Below, piece by piece: positions 20,919 through 31,700 of a stretch of 64,000 nucleotides of DNA (within the stretch, counting starts at the first letter, position 1; each line of letters begins with the position of its first letter). Position numbers and translations under genes: made by a program. The stretch spans positions 2,542,001-2,606,000 of the forward strand of contig BRON01000002.1 of the NCBI GenBank assembly GCA_024345305.1, given 5' to 3'. The notes beneath the pieces were generated by a model, which did not search any database, was not told where the DNA came from, and saw only the letters and a program-made list of their open reading frames with translations. The DNA comes from Mrakia gelida (taxonomy: Eukaryota > Basidiomycota > Tremellomycetes > Cystofilobasidiales > Mrakiaceae).

Positions 20919-23900
20919 ATGCCCAAATCCGAATCCGATCCTGACGCAGGTAGACCTCTAACTCAGGTGAGCAGCTTTTCCATCCCTCCCTTCTCGCTCG
21001 TCCCCTTTCGCAGAGTTGACCCGAAGACGTCCCTCCTCCTTCACCTTCCCTTCTTCTCCCGTGCTCGCTCTCTCGTTTTGCGCCCATCCTTCCCCCGTGG
21101 TTCTCGTTTCCTCTTCGCCGATCTGCAGAGCTGCTCAGCATGTCGAGGGCGCAAGATTCGTTGCACTGGTGAGAAGCCCCTCTGCGAGAACTGCAGCAAA
21201 AACGGTGAGTGAAAACCAAGCAAGACCGTGAAGGAGGAGCTCTCGAGAGATGCTGACCTTGCCTCTTCCTCCCTCCCTCCTCGCCCATCCACCTCTGAAC
21301 CTGACAGGTCGAGAGTGCGAGTATCGAACCAAGATGAAACCAGGTCTCAAGACGGGAGCTGGTCAGGTCGAACGTCGTCTAGGTTCGCAAATCTTCCCTC
21401 GTTCTCTCCTCCTCCTTCGTCGGTTACCTCCCGGACCGAGCTGACCTTCGTCTCTTCCTCTATACAGGCGACATCGAACAAATTCTCTCAGCCCACTCGG
21501 CAGAGATAGCTCGTCTCAACTACCATGTATCCCTTTCCAACAACAATAACCACAATCACCTCAACCAACCCTCCTCCTCGAGCTCTCAATCTCAACCCAC
21601 TCCTGGAGGCTCAGGTCCTTCGCCTTACTACCCTCCTCCACAAGACCACCGAGCTCTCTATCAGGATCAACCTTCGACTCCCTCTACATCAGCCTATCAG
21701 CCTAATACTCCATCTCAGCAGCTTCCTCCGTCCAACTATCGATCGTCCTCCTTCTCGTCGTCAACGATGGACGCCCCTTCGTCGACCCAACAACAGTCCA
21801 ACCTCCTCCTACCCTCTCAGCTCCAAAACCCTCTCCTCCACCTCGCCAACCAAATCCCGATGGACAGCTTCGCTCCAGGAAACGTTCTGCACAGTGCACC
21901 TGGAGGAGGAGGCTCTCTCGACCACTTTGATCCACGAGCTTCGATGTCGAGTCAGAACGAGCATCTCGACGCGTTCGCGGCCGCTGCAGGAGGTCCTCAG
22001 ATGTCTCTAGGTGGAGGAGGGATCGGAGGAATGATGGAAGGGATCATGGAACAGGACACGTTCGTACCAAGATCATCTTCGTCTCGCACGCGGAAGCTCG
22101 AGCTGACCTGAGTCCTCGCCTTCGTTCTTCAGCAAACCGAGTCAGATGGCTGCTCCTTCAGCAAACTTCCGTCGTCGCTCGAACAGTTCACACTCTCAAA
22201 ATCTGCCATCGAGCTCTTCTCATCAAAAGGAGCATCTCTGGGGTATCTCAGCGTTCGTCTCGTCTCTTTCTTCCCTCGCCGGGGATTGCTCGAGCTGACG
22301 GATCGTTTCGCGTCTCGGTTCTTCCAGAGCAACACCAACGATTGCGTCGGTCAAGCACGGAGAAGCGACCGATATCCCACCTCCAGAAGTCGTCTCTGAG
22401 CTCGTGAGTCTCTTCTCTCTTCAAGTCCTCCCAGGTTCTTTCGTCGCACTCGAACTGATCTCCTCTTCTTGTCGTTCGTTCGTCGCAGATCGCTCTCTTC
22501 TTCAAACACGTCCATCCCAACTTCCCTCTCCTCCTTCATTCCGACTTCACCGTCCCCTGTACCCCTCCAGCATCTTCTCCCTTCACTCCGTCGTCGACAA
22601 CCTCGGGAAGTCACCCTCCAGTTGATCCTCAACTCTCGACGACTCGTCCCTCGATTCTCGTCTACGGAATTATCTGCATCACCCTCCGCTTCTCCAAGAA
22701 CCCTCACTTCACCTCCCACGGATCGACGTCCAAGAAGTACTACCACCAAGTCGCGAGGCAGAAGGTCATCATGAGGGCCATGGACTCGATGAACGTCAAG
22801 TCTCTTCAAGCCTTGGCCATCCTCGCTCTCGACTCGATGGAGAGTGGAGAAGGACCGACGGGTTGGGGAGGAGTGCTGAGTCTGTTGACGGGAGGAGTTC
22901 GACATGGAAACTTGGGAGAGGAGGAACCGATCGTCAAGGAGATCGTCGACGCGAAGAACAACAACGTCAAGGCCAGTCCTGGGAAGAAGGTCTACAACCC
23001 TACGAATAAGACGGCGCTCTTCTCGGTGACGGAGAACTGGATGGAAGTCGAGGAGAGGAGGAGGTTGTTTTGGTGTGAGTCCGTTTTAGAAGAAGTGAAA
23101 GACTAAGGGAGGGGAATGGCGGAGAGGACGAGAGTTGGGAGGAAGAAGATTCGCCAACGAAGACCTCCGTCTTCCTCGCCCTCTTCTTCCCTTTTCGAGT
23201 ATGAGGAGGGGTCTTTGACGACTGCTGACGGACTTCGATGCCTCGTTTTTTTCGCTCCAGTGGTCTTCATCCTCGATCGATACGCGTCGGTTTCGACTGG
23301 TTGGGCTTTCGAGTTCGCGGACGAGGACGTCGGTCGTCGATTGCCTTGCAGGGACGACAACTACATGGCTGGTGCTGTGAGTGTGCTCTTTTTGAAGACC
23401 TGTTTCTCTTCCATATCTCAACGCTGACTTCCGCATCCCCTCTTCGAACTCGCAGGGCCAACAACTCACTCCTTTCGTCACCGCTCAACTCCCTTCACCT
23501 CTCTCATCGCCTTCGATCTCCCTCTTCGCCTACCTCTCTTCCCTCATCCACCATCTCGGTCAAGTCCACGCCTTCATTCGAAAACCTCTCGATCTCGCCA
23601 ACACCCAGGAGACGCAGGCTTGGTACGCTGAGTTCAGGATCCATGACGAGCGTTTGCTGGGTGAGTCGTCGTTCTTCTCTTCCTCTTCCCTTTTCTCGCT
23701 GCTTCGAGTACTGACGTCGTCTTCCCGCTCGGTACAGGCTGGTGGATGCAACTCCCGGAAAAGGTGAAGCGCTTGGAGCGTGGAGATTGGAGGGAGGGAG
23801 ACGGAGAGGGAGGGTTGAAAGCCTTGATCTGCACTTTGTTCTTCGCGTGAGTCGCGTCTCCTTCATCTGTCTACGACGTTCTAACCAGCTCGCTGACTGC

Positions 23901-25136
23901 TCTTCCACTTCCTCTCTATCAGCACCATGATTCGAGTACGTTCCTCTCCATCGCTCGTCGCGAGTCGAACCGAACGCTGACCTGACCTCGACGCGTCTTT
24001 CTTTTTCGCCCGCTCAGCTCCAATCGGCAGCAGCCTACCCTCCGGTCTCCTCGCCCTCTTTCCTCCCGTCCGAATCAGCAGGTATCTCCTGTCTCTCGGC
24101 TGCTCGATCGATGTCGAGAGTCGCTACCCTCGTCGGACTTCATTCCTCGCCGACGGGAGCTTCGAACGGACCCATCGACGCGAAGGATCTCTCGCCGCTG
24201 TTCGGATGGACGTGTTGGGTGGGAGCGAGAGCTCTCGTCGCTCACGCCTACATCAAATCTTCACCTCTCCTTCCCGAGACGGCGATCCTCGTCGAGACGC
24301 TCAACGCCCTGTCGCCGTACTGGCACACCTCGAGTTCGTGACCCTGTTTCCCTCCCTTCCGTCACAGGCTTCCTTCCTCGTTCTGACCGACCCCTCTTCC
24401 TCTTCCCGTCGATCAGAACGCTACGCCAAGATCCTAACCGCCGCCGTCCAAGAAGCCCACGCCCTCCACCCCACCTCAGCTTTCGCTCCTCTCATTTCCT
24501 CCCCAGCTTCCAACCCGGGAGGAGGAGACGCCGCCTCGTCTTCAGGAGCAGGAACCATCTCCATCCTCGCCGACATGCGTCGAACCGCTTGGAACGCCGA
24601 AGCCGCTCTGAGAGATAACGACGAGCTCGACGACGAGGAGGAAGGAGGGAACAGCGACGATTCGGGAGGAGGGTTGAGGTTGGGAAACAACGTCTCGAAC
24701 GTTCGAGGAGGTGGAGGAGCGTCGGATCAGCATCAACCTCATCCTCATCACCATCAACAAGGTCATCACCTGGGAGGGTCGGCGGCTTCGAGTGCGCATG
24801 GCGGTGGTGGGGGAGGAGGAGTTGGGTGGGATCCGTCGGGACATTCGCCTGGGATGGGGTTGGGGAGAGGAGGAGGAGGAGGAGGGCATGGGTTGGGAGG
24901 TGCTGGGGCTGGAGGGTTGGGGAACGGAGGAGGAGTTGATTTCTCGGGGGATTGGGTGGGAGATCTGTTTACTTGGTGAGTCCCTGTTTTACCTTTCTGG
25001 ACGGGAAGAACGGGAAGAGGGGAGGAGTTCTTCGTTCGCCGTTCGCTGACTTTCGACGCGTTCGTTTCGGCTTCGTCTCTCTTCCAGGTTCGAGGTGCCT
25101 CCGATGTCTCTTCCACCCTCGCCAACTGGACACTAG
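20919..25136 (+). CDS. Zn2Cys6 fungal transcription factor
   Basis: Exon 1 is MPKSESDPDAGRPLTQ. It joins exon 2 to give a complete binuclear zinc cluster starting CSACRGRKIRC and ending CSKNGRECEY, with six cysteines spaced C-x2-C-x6-C-x6-C-x2-C-x6-C. A linker (RTKMKPGLKTGAGQVERRL) and short heptad-like helix (GDIEQILSAHSAEIARLNYH) follow, then Ser/Gln/Asn-rich sequence. The central fungal-specific regulatory domain runs from IALFFKHVHPNFPLLL through ITLRFSKNPHFT, EERRRLFW and FILDRYASVSTGWAF. The C-terminus is low-complexity His- and Gly-rich and ends FEVPPMSLPPSPTGH. It is a nuclear DNA-binding regulator with unknown target genes. Its neighbours, a divergent secreted esterase and a convergent permease, are candidates. 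Confidence 0.92.
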
Positions 25137-25460
25137 TAGTCTGCTCTAATGAATGTTGCTTGCTTGTCGTGACGAGATCGGAAAGGGGGACGAAAGAGGG
25201 AAGCAGAGAAGACGAGCGCGAGTTGCGAGTCGCGTCGCGGCTCAATTCCTTTTCGTCCGAGCGAGACCCTGTTGGAGGTTGGAGCAGAGGAGAACATTAA
25301 TAAAGAGATAGTAGAGAAAGAGCTGAGCACAACAAACGTAGCCGTGAAACCCCGAAGGCGAGTCTAATCAAGAACGAAGTTCGTACAACCGAGCAAGCCC
25401 AAAACACGACGAAGAAACGAAAGGGAGATCGAAACCAAGATAGATCTAGCTATAAAACCC
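25137..25460. other. Convergent 3' region between regulator and transporter
   Basis: This holds the 3' flanks of both genes. It includes an A-rich stretch (aacattaataaagagatag near 25292) that may carry polyadenylation signals. No gene is seen. Confidence 0.45.
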
Positions 25461-27996
25461 TTAAAGGATATAACGGAATGTCGGCACGAAATCTCCCATG
25501 TCTACAATCTCCTCCTCAGTCATCCCGTAGAGACCAAGGTTCTTGAGGATCTCGTCGCTGTACGTCTCTCCAAGGGGAGGAGCAGGGGGAGGAGGACCGT
25601 AGAGGGCGTCTCGTCGAGCGTTCTCTCGCTTGAGGAGGAAGTGGAGAGTGACAGAGCAGATGAAGCACATCTGTAAGACGAGAGAAAGAGGGGAAATAAG
25701 GTTAGAACATGGGAAGAAGGGAGGGGGGAGAGGGGGGGAGGGGACGAACGACAGAGAATCCGAGGGTGACTCCGTGACCGAGAAGGAAACGAGGAGAGTC
25801 CTGGGTTCGGTAGATCTGCGAGGCGACGATTCCACCGGCGTTTCCGAGGGTGAAGGTGAGTCCCATCGAGGTGGCCCTGGAGAGAGAGAGAGAAATGAAA
25901 GAAGAAATCAGCGACTGTTCAAAACGAAGGCCGGGCGAAAGGAGGTTTGAAGAACTACTCACTTCTTGTAGTGATTGCTAAAGTTGGCACCGACCCAAGC
26001 GATGGTGGTAGCGATTCCAGGAGCGATGGAGGCGACGGTGAGGAAGACGGCGAAGTAGAGGACTCCGGGCTTGGTGATAGGGACGGTAAGGAAGATGATG
26101 TATCCGATCGAGGAGAGACCGCTCCAGAACATCATGAAGTAGCCTCGCTTTTGCAGCTTGTCGGCCCAAAGAGCGGTTCCAACAGTGGTGAAGAACGCGA
26201 GGACGTAGGCTGGGAAAGAAGAGGAAAGTCAGCGGGCAAGTCCTTGAGCGAGCGGGAGAGGAAGGAAGCTCGACAACTCACGAGGAACGGTGAGGAGGAG
26301 AGACTGCGATCGCGTCCACTTTCCGAGGGCCGCGACGATGGTGGGGGAGAAGAGGGACTGGGAGTAGATGGGCTCGGCGACTCCAATGTAGATGAGCATG
26401 AAGAGCCTGGAAAAGGAGCAACCAGCAAAGGGTCAGCGAAGGAAGGAAAAGCAATCGCGCGTCGAGACGCGTTGGAGAAGCTTACCAAGTCTTGTAATCG
26501 CAGAGCGCAATTCGGACCTGCTTCCACGAAAACTTGGCGACGTTGGCGACTCCGGTGTCCTTGTAGAGTCGAGCGATGACGAGAAGTCGCTCAGGCTCCT
26601 GTTTGGTCAGAAACGGAGGGAGGGAGGGTCAGCGAAAGTCGCGAAAGCTCGAAGCTCGGAGGGAGGGAGGGACAGAGAGCAGATACGAACAGTCAAGAAC
26701 CTAGGCTTCGAGGTAGGGAAGTCGTGCACAAACCAAGGCGCGACGCATCCGACGACAGTGGTGAGGAGTCCCTCGATGATGAACTGAAGGAAGAAGAGGA
26801 AATCGTCGAAGTCAGCGCCCGCCCGAAACGCGAAAGCTCAACGAAAGCAGAGACTCACGATCCACGACCACCCGAGCTTGCCTCCGATTCCGTCCATCTG
26901 CGAGAGTCCGTATCCGAGAATTCCTCCGAAGGCCTGCGAGAGTAGAAGAGAGTTGGTCAGGATGAGATTCGAGGAAACCGAAGGCGGGAAGTCGAACTCA
27001 CACCAGCGAGGGTAGCAGCCGAGAAGAAGAGAGCGATCCTCAAACCGAGCTCCTTTCGAGGGTACCACGACGAGAGGTAGAACGAGAGTCCAGGGAAGAG
27101 TCCACACTCGAAGAAACCTGTCAAAAGAAGCCAAGGTGTGAGCCACGAGCGGCGAAATCGAAGAAGCAAGGTCGAGGTCGAGCTCACCGAGAAGAGCACG
27201 GAGCGAGAGCAACTGAGTGTAGGTCTCCACGAGTCCCATGAGGGTCTGAGTGATTCCCCAGCAGATGACGATGAGAGGGATCCATCGAGAGGGTCGCATC
27301 TTCTTGAGGATAAGATCTGGGAAAGCGAAAGAGAGGCGAGTCAGAACCCCCGCGGCGAACTGACCGAGGCAGCGAAAGAGCTCGTTCGCTCGTTCGACTT
27401 GTCTGAGGGACTGAAGGGAAACTTTGCTCACTCGATGGGACCTCGAAGAAGACGTAGGTGACGAAGAAAATCATGGAGGCCGTGTTGAACTGAGCAAGAA
27501 GGAGAAGAGAAGAGGGAGGGAGAGTTCAGCCGGAGCTCGACGAGAACCGAAACCGAGGCAGAGAGACGGAGAGAAGGAAAAAACTCACCTGAAGAGAAGT
27601 GAGCTTGAGCTCAGTAGTCAAACCTGCGAGCTTGGCTACTCCCAGGTTGATCCTATCCAGGAAGGAGAGAAGGAAGAGCAAACTGGCATATCGAATCAAG
27701 GCGAAATTCCGACGAGAAGACCAATGCACCAGGGTCAGTTATCTCTCCCTCCGACGAAAGGTGAAGAAGGATAGAGAGCAGAGCACTCACGTCAAGAAAG
27801 GGATGAGATTACGATCCATCTTCCAGAGGAGAGCCCGATCTACAGCTCGAGACTCGGCCGACTCCTCGAGGGAAGCGTCCTGAACGGCGAGCTCTCCGTC
27901 AGCTTGAGCCTTCTGCTTCTCGTTGGGTCGGGACTCGGAGGAGTTTGAGCTTCGACGCGAGGGCGAGGCTGGGAGGGTTGTCTTTTCGTCAGACAT
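25461..27996 (-). CDS. MFS transporter, Dal5/allantoate permease (anion:cation symporter) family
   Basis: The start MSDEKTTLPASPSRRSSNSS leads a hydrophilic N-tail. The motif ALLWKMDRNLIPFLT with LLFLLSFLDRINLGVAK follows; this is the family hallmark at the first membrane helix. About 12 membrane segments come next, including IFFVTYVFFEVPSN, PLIVICWGITQTLMGLV, FFECGLFPGLSFYLSSWYPR, a central loop, ISLGVAEPIYSQS-like LFMLIYIGVAEPIYSQSLFS, and TIAWVGANFSNHYKK followed by ATSMGLTFTLGNAGGIVASQ. The last exon ends EIVDMGDFVPTFRYIL. Members of this family carry organic anions such as allantoate, pantothenate or nicotinate at the plasma membrane; the substrate here is unknown. The gene is intact with many short introns. 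Confidence 0.92.
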
Positions 27997-28708
27997 TTTT
28001 GAAGGAAGGCGAAGGGTTGGTGGTGTTGTTGTAGGTCTTGATGGTTGGAGGAGAGCAAGGCAAAAAGGAAGCGAGTCAGAGGCTGAGGGGAATTCCTCAA
28101 GTTAAATCGGGTTTTCGGCCCTTTCAATCAGTTCGAGGGCTCCAGCAAGCCTGAGAGTCAACATTGACTGCGCGTTTCGAACGGTCGTTCTTGATCTTTC
28201 GGACTGATGGGTCCGTTTTGCTGTTTCTTCCCTTCGGTGCCTGGTCGGAGCCGTTTTTTCTCCTCTCGAGGATCGTCCAGAAAGAGGCTTTTCGTTAATG
28301 AAGAGGCGGGAGAGCTCGAGCAGAGATCTGCTAGGGAGAAAAATCCTCCGTCGTCCTGGGCGAGAGACGCGTCGAGCGCTCGTTCCTCGTCGAAGGATCC
28401 AGCAGCTTGTTCCGTCGTCTCCCGAGAAGCGAGCTCGACTTGCGAAGAATAAAAACACGCTTATCTAGGTAGCCAGGTCTTCCATGAAACCTTCCTGACG
28501 AGAATAGAGAGATTCCACGAGAACCTGCTCGAAACGTCTCTTCTCGTCCGGTCTTTGCTCTCCTCTCCCCGGCGTGCTCGCTTCTCTACATATCCGACCG
28601 CCCGAGGCAACCATCGTGAAATCATGAACCAGACCCAGACGCGAAGCAAAGCAAAGACTCCTCCTCGCTCCCAAAGTAAGCAAAACCTCTCGCTCCCTCC
28701 TCCACTCC
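27997..28708. other. Intergenic region upstream of the permease
   Basis: This holds the permease promoter (minus strand, about 28000-28450) and the 3' flank of the BRCT/LigD-like gene. There is one GACGCGTC palindrome near 28368. No supported gene was found. Confidence 0.45.
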
Positions 28709-31700
28709 TCACTCATCCTCCAACCCCATCCCCAACTCCTCCAACCAAGGCGCCCACTTCTCCACACTAGACTCGCACACCTCCTTGAGCGTCCTCCCCG
28801 TCAAGCAGCTCCTCCCACCCGTCGCGTAGTCCGATCCTCCAGCGTTGACCTCAACGGCCTTCCCTCCTCGAGCCGTTCGTTTGAAGATCCACTCGGGTTT
28901 GAGCCGGCCTCGAGAGTCAGCTTTGACGCCTGTTCGGGAGAACTGGAGAGTGAGGGATTTGACTTTGTGGTGGCCTGGAGGAGGAGGAGTTGGGAAAGGG
29001 AGGGAGAGGGAAAGAGTCAAGGTCAGATCGAGACGTCGAGAGTCGAGAGATGCGGCGGCGACGACTGATGCGCACGGCAACTGATGGCGGAGAAAGAGAG
29101 ATGTTAGGTAGATACGTACCATGAAGGGTAACCTCAAACGATCTCTTCATCATTCCTTCCATGAGCAAACGCTCCTGATGATCCGATCCTTCGTCGTCGT
29201 CGCTCTCGTCGTCCGAGTCTGGATCGTCGTTCTTGCTGACGACGGTGTACGTTCCGATGTCCCAGAGAAGAGCTAAAGTAATCGATACCAAAAGGGACAG
29301 CTCGAGTCAGCGGAGCTCTCGCGTCGTAGGAAGGCGAGAAAGGGAAATCAGCGACGAACTTCCACACATCACATCCGACGAGAGCCTTCTCCCGTCTGCT
29401 CCCTCGTAGGTGGTGTAAGAGATGGGATGGAGGTTGGTTTGAGCACTGGATCGAGCGTTGTTGAGGAGGGGGAGCGCACGAAAGGAAAGGTCAGCCCGGA
29501 AAGATCCAAAGCGACGAGGACGCGTCTCGAGGTTGAAAGAGAGGCGAGGGAGCGAGTGTGAAGATTTGCGTATCTCTTTCTTTCTTTTCTACAGTAGAAT
29601 AGGTTGCTGAGCTCGCTCCTCTAGTTTCTAATCTCGCTAGCTCTCTCTCTCTTCGCACACTGCCTTATTCCCTTAACCTTTTTCACTTCCCTCTCCTCCC
29701 TTCTTACTCTCGTCTACATCTTGACCACCAAGCTAGCGTCTCACGAGTCCTTGTTCGTTCATCTTCTACTCTCCTTCTCTTCATCAGTCGTGTACTTATA
29801 TTCTCTCTATACTTCTACAGCTTTCTCTCTCCAGGTTAGCTCGATACATCGTCTACATCTTGACCACCAAGCTAGCGTCTCACGAGTCCTTCTTTCTCTC
29901 TCCAGATCGAACCAGACGCTAGACCTTACATCTTCATAGATTAAGAGTCTGATTGCTTGAGAGCAATAACCAGGAACCAACCAACCTTCCCCATCGAAGG
30001 ATACCAGCACCAGAACCTCCACGACGTCCTCCGTCCTTCCTTCCCTCCTTCCCTCCCTCGAGCTCGACCACCTCCTCGCTCTTCTTCCCTTCCACTTCGT
30101 CCAACTCCCGCTCGACTACCCAAACCTCTCCATCGTCTCTCCCATCATGGCGCCCAGCACCCAATACATCAAGCTACTCACCTCAGGAGGCAGGAACCAG
30201 CTCGAGCCCGACGGATCGAACTTCATTACCTGGAAGAGCTCGCTCAGGAGTGCTCTGGCGGCGGACGAGACGATCTCAGCCCTCACAAACGTCGACCCTC
30301 TCCTCGCCGATGCCACCGCCGCTGGATACGCTGCTTCCCTCATCGCCCACGCCGTCTGGAGCAAGGAGTCGAATGCCGTAGGGTTCTCCATCAGGCTCCT
30401 CATGGCAGAGGAAACCAAATCGGGATCGAGGATGGAAATGGGAGCGAAGGAGCTCATCGAGGACCTCGAGGAGGAGTTCGTCGGAGTCGGTCCCGCCCTC
30501 ATCAACAAGGCGATGCTAGACATCATGAACTTCAAGTTCGGAACCGATTCGCTCAAAAGCCTACGAGAATTCGAATCCCTCCTCACTCGAGCCAAGTCAC
30601 TCCCAGGCTCAGGAGAACTCGGAGACTTCGTTAAGGAAACCTTCGTCGTCAACCATCTCCTCCACCAGCTCGGACCTCTCTACGCTACGTTCAGGACAGT
30701 CTTCCTCGGAACCAACACCAAACCCTCGGAATGGAAGATGAGCACGTTTAAGTCAGCTCTCACCCTCGAAGTCCAAAGTCAAAACGCCGTCGTCGATCTC
30801 GGAGTCTCCCCTGGATCCCTCCTTCGAGCGAGCGCGACCTCCAAATGCAACGCCTGTCAACAGCTCGGACACTACCTCGTCGACTGCACCGACCCTGGAT
30901 GGCTCGCTTTCGTCAAGGTTCGAGACGGAGGAACCACTCGAGGAGCAGCAGCAACGTCGTCGCCAACAACCTCGTCGTCGCCGTACTCAGGACCCACCTG
31001 CACTCACTGCAAGGCCCTCAACCTCCGATGGAAGCATCAACCACTCCTCTGCTGGGTCCAAAACCCTCACCTCCGACCAGGTCACCATCGACCGGCTAGG
31101 AACGACGCCCGAGCAACCACTCACCAGAGCTGTTGCGAACATGACCACTCCTCGAACAACCAATCCAACCCACCCATGTACCGATGCTCCTACTCCACCA
31201 ACATCGCGTGTCGCTCCATCACCACCAGGAGATCGGAAGATCCCATCCTTCTCGACTCAGCAGCCTCCTCCCACACCTGCGGCGACGAGAACGCCTTCCT
31301 CGACCTTCGACCTCTTCCTCAACCCAGCTCCATCACTATCGCGAACGGAGATCGGATCGAGATCAAGGGAATCGGAACCCTTCCTTTCAGGACCGTCGTC
31401 GACGGAAAGGAAATCGTCCACCACCTTAAGAACACCCTCTTCGTTCCAGCTCTGGACGTTACCCTCCTCTCCGTCGGAGCACTCCTCTCCGCTGGCTACA
31501 ACCTCGGAACTCGACGAACCGCCGCTGGAGAACCCTCCCTCGCCGTCTACACCAAGGATGGGAAACTCTTCCTTGAGACGAAGATGGTTGGAACGATCTT
31601 CGAGATCAAGTCGAAGACCGGGAAGGAGATCTGGGGATCGAACTGAGGGCGTGGGGAGGAGAGTTGTAGGGCTGCGAGGAGCGATGACGAGATTATCGAA

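Noticed and set aside
20431..21288. 285-residue minus-strand frame
   Set aside because: It overlaps the divergent promoter and the zinc-cluster exon of the plus-strand regulator, is Arg/Ser/Gly-biased and shows no domain.
29721..29939. 72-residue frame repeated in both LTRs
   Set aside because: It is identical because the LTRs are identical; there is no sign of coding selection.
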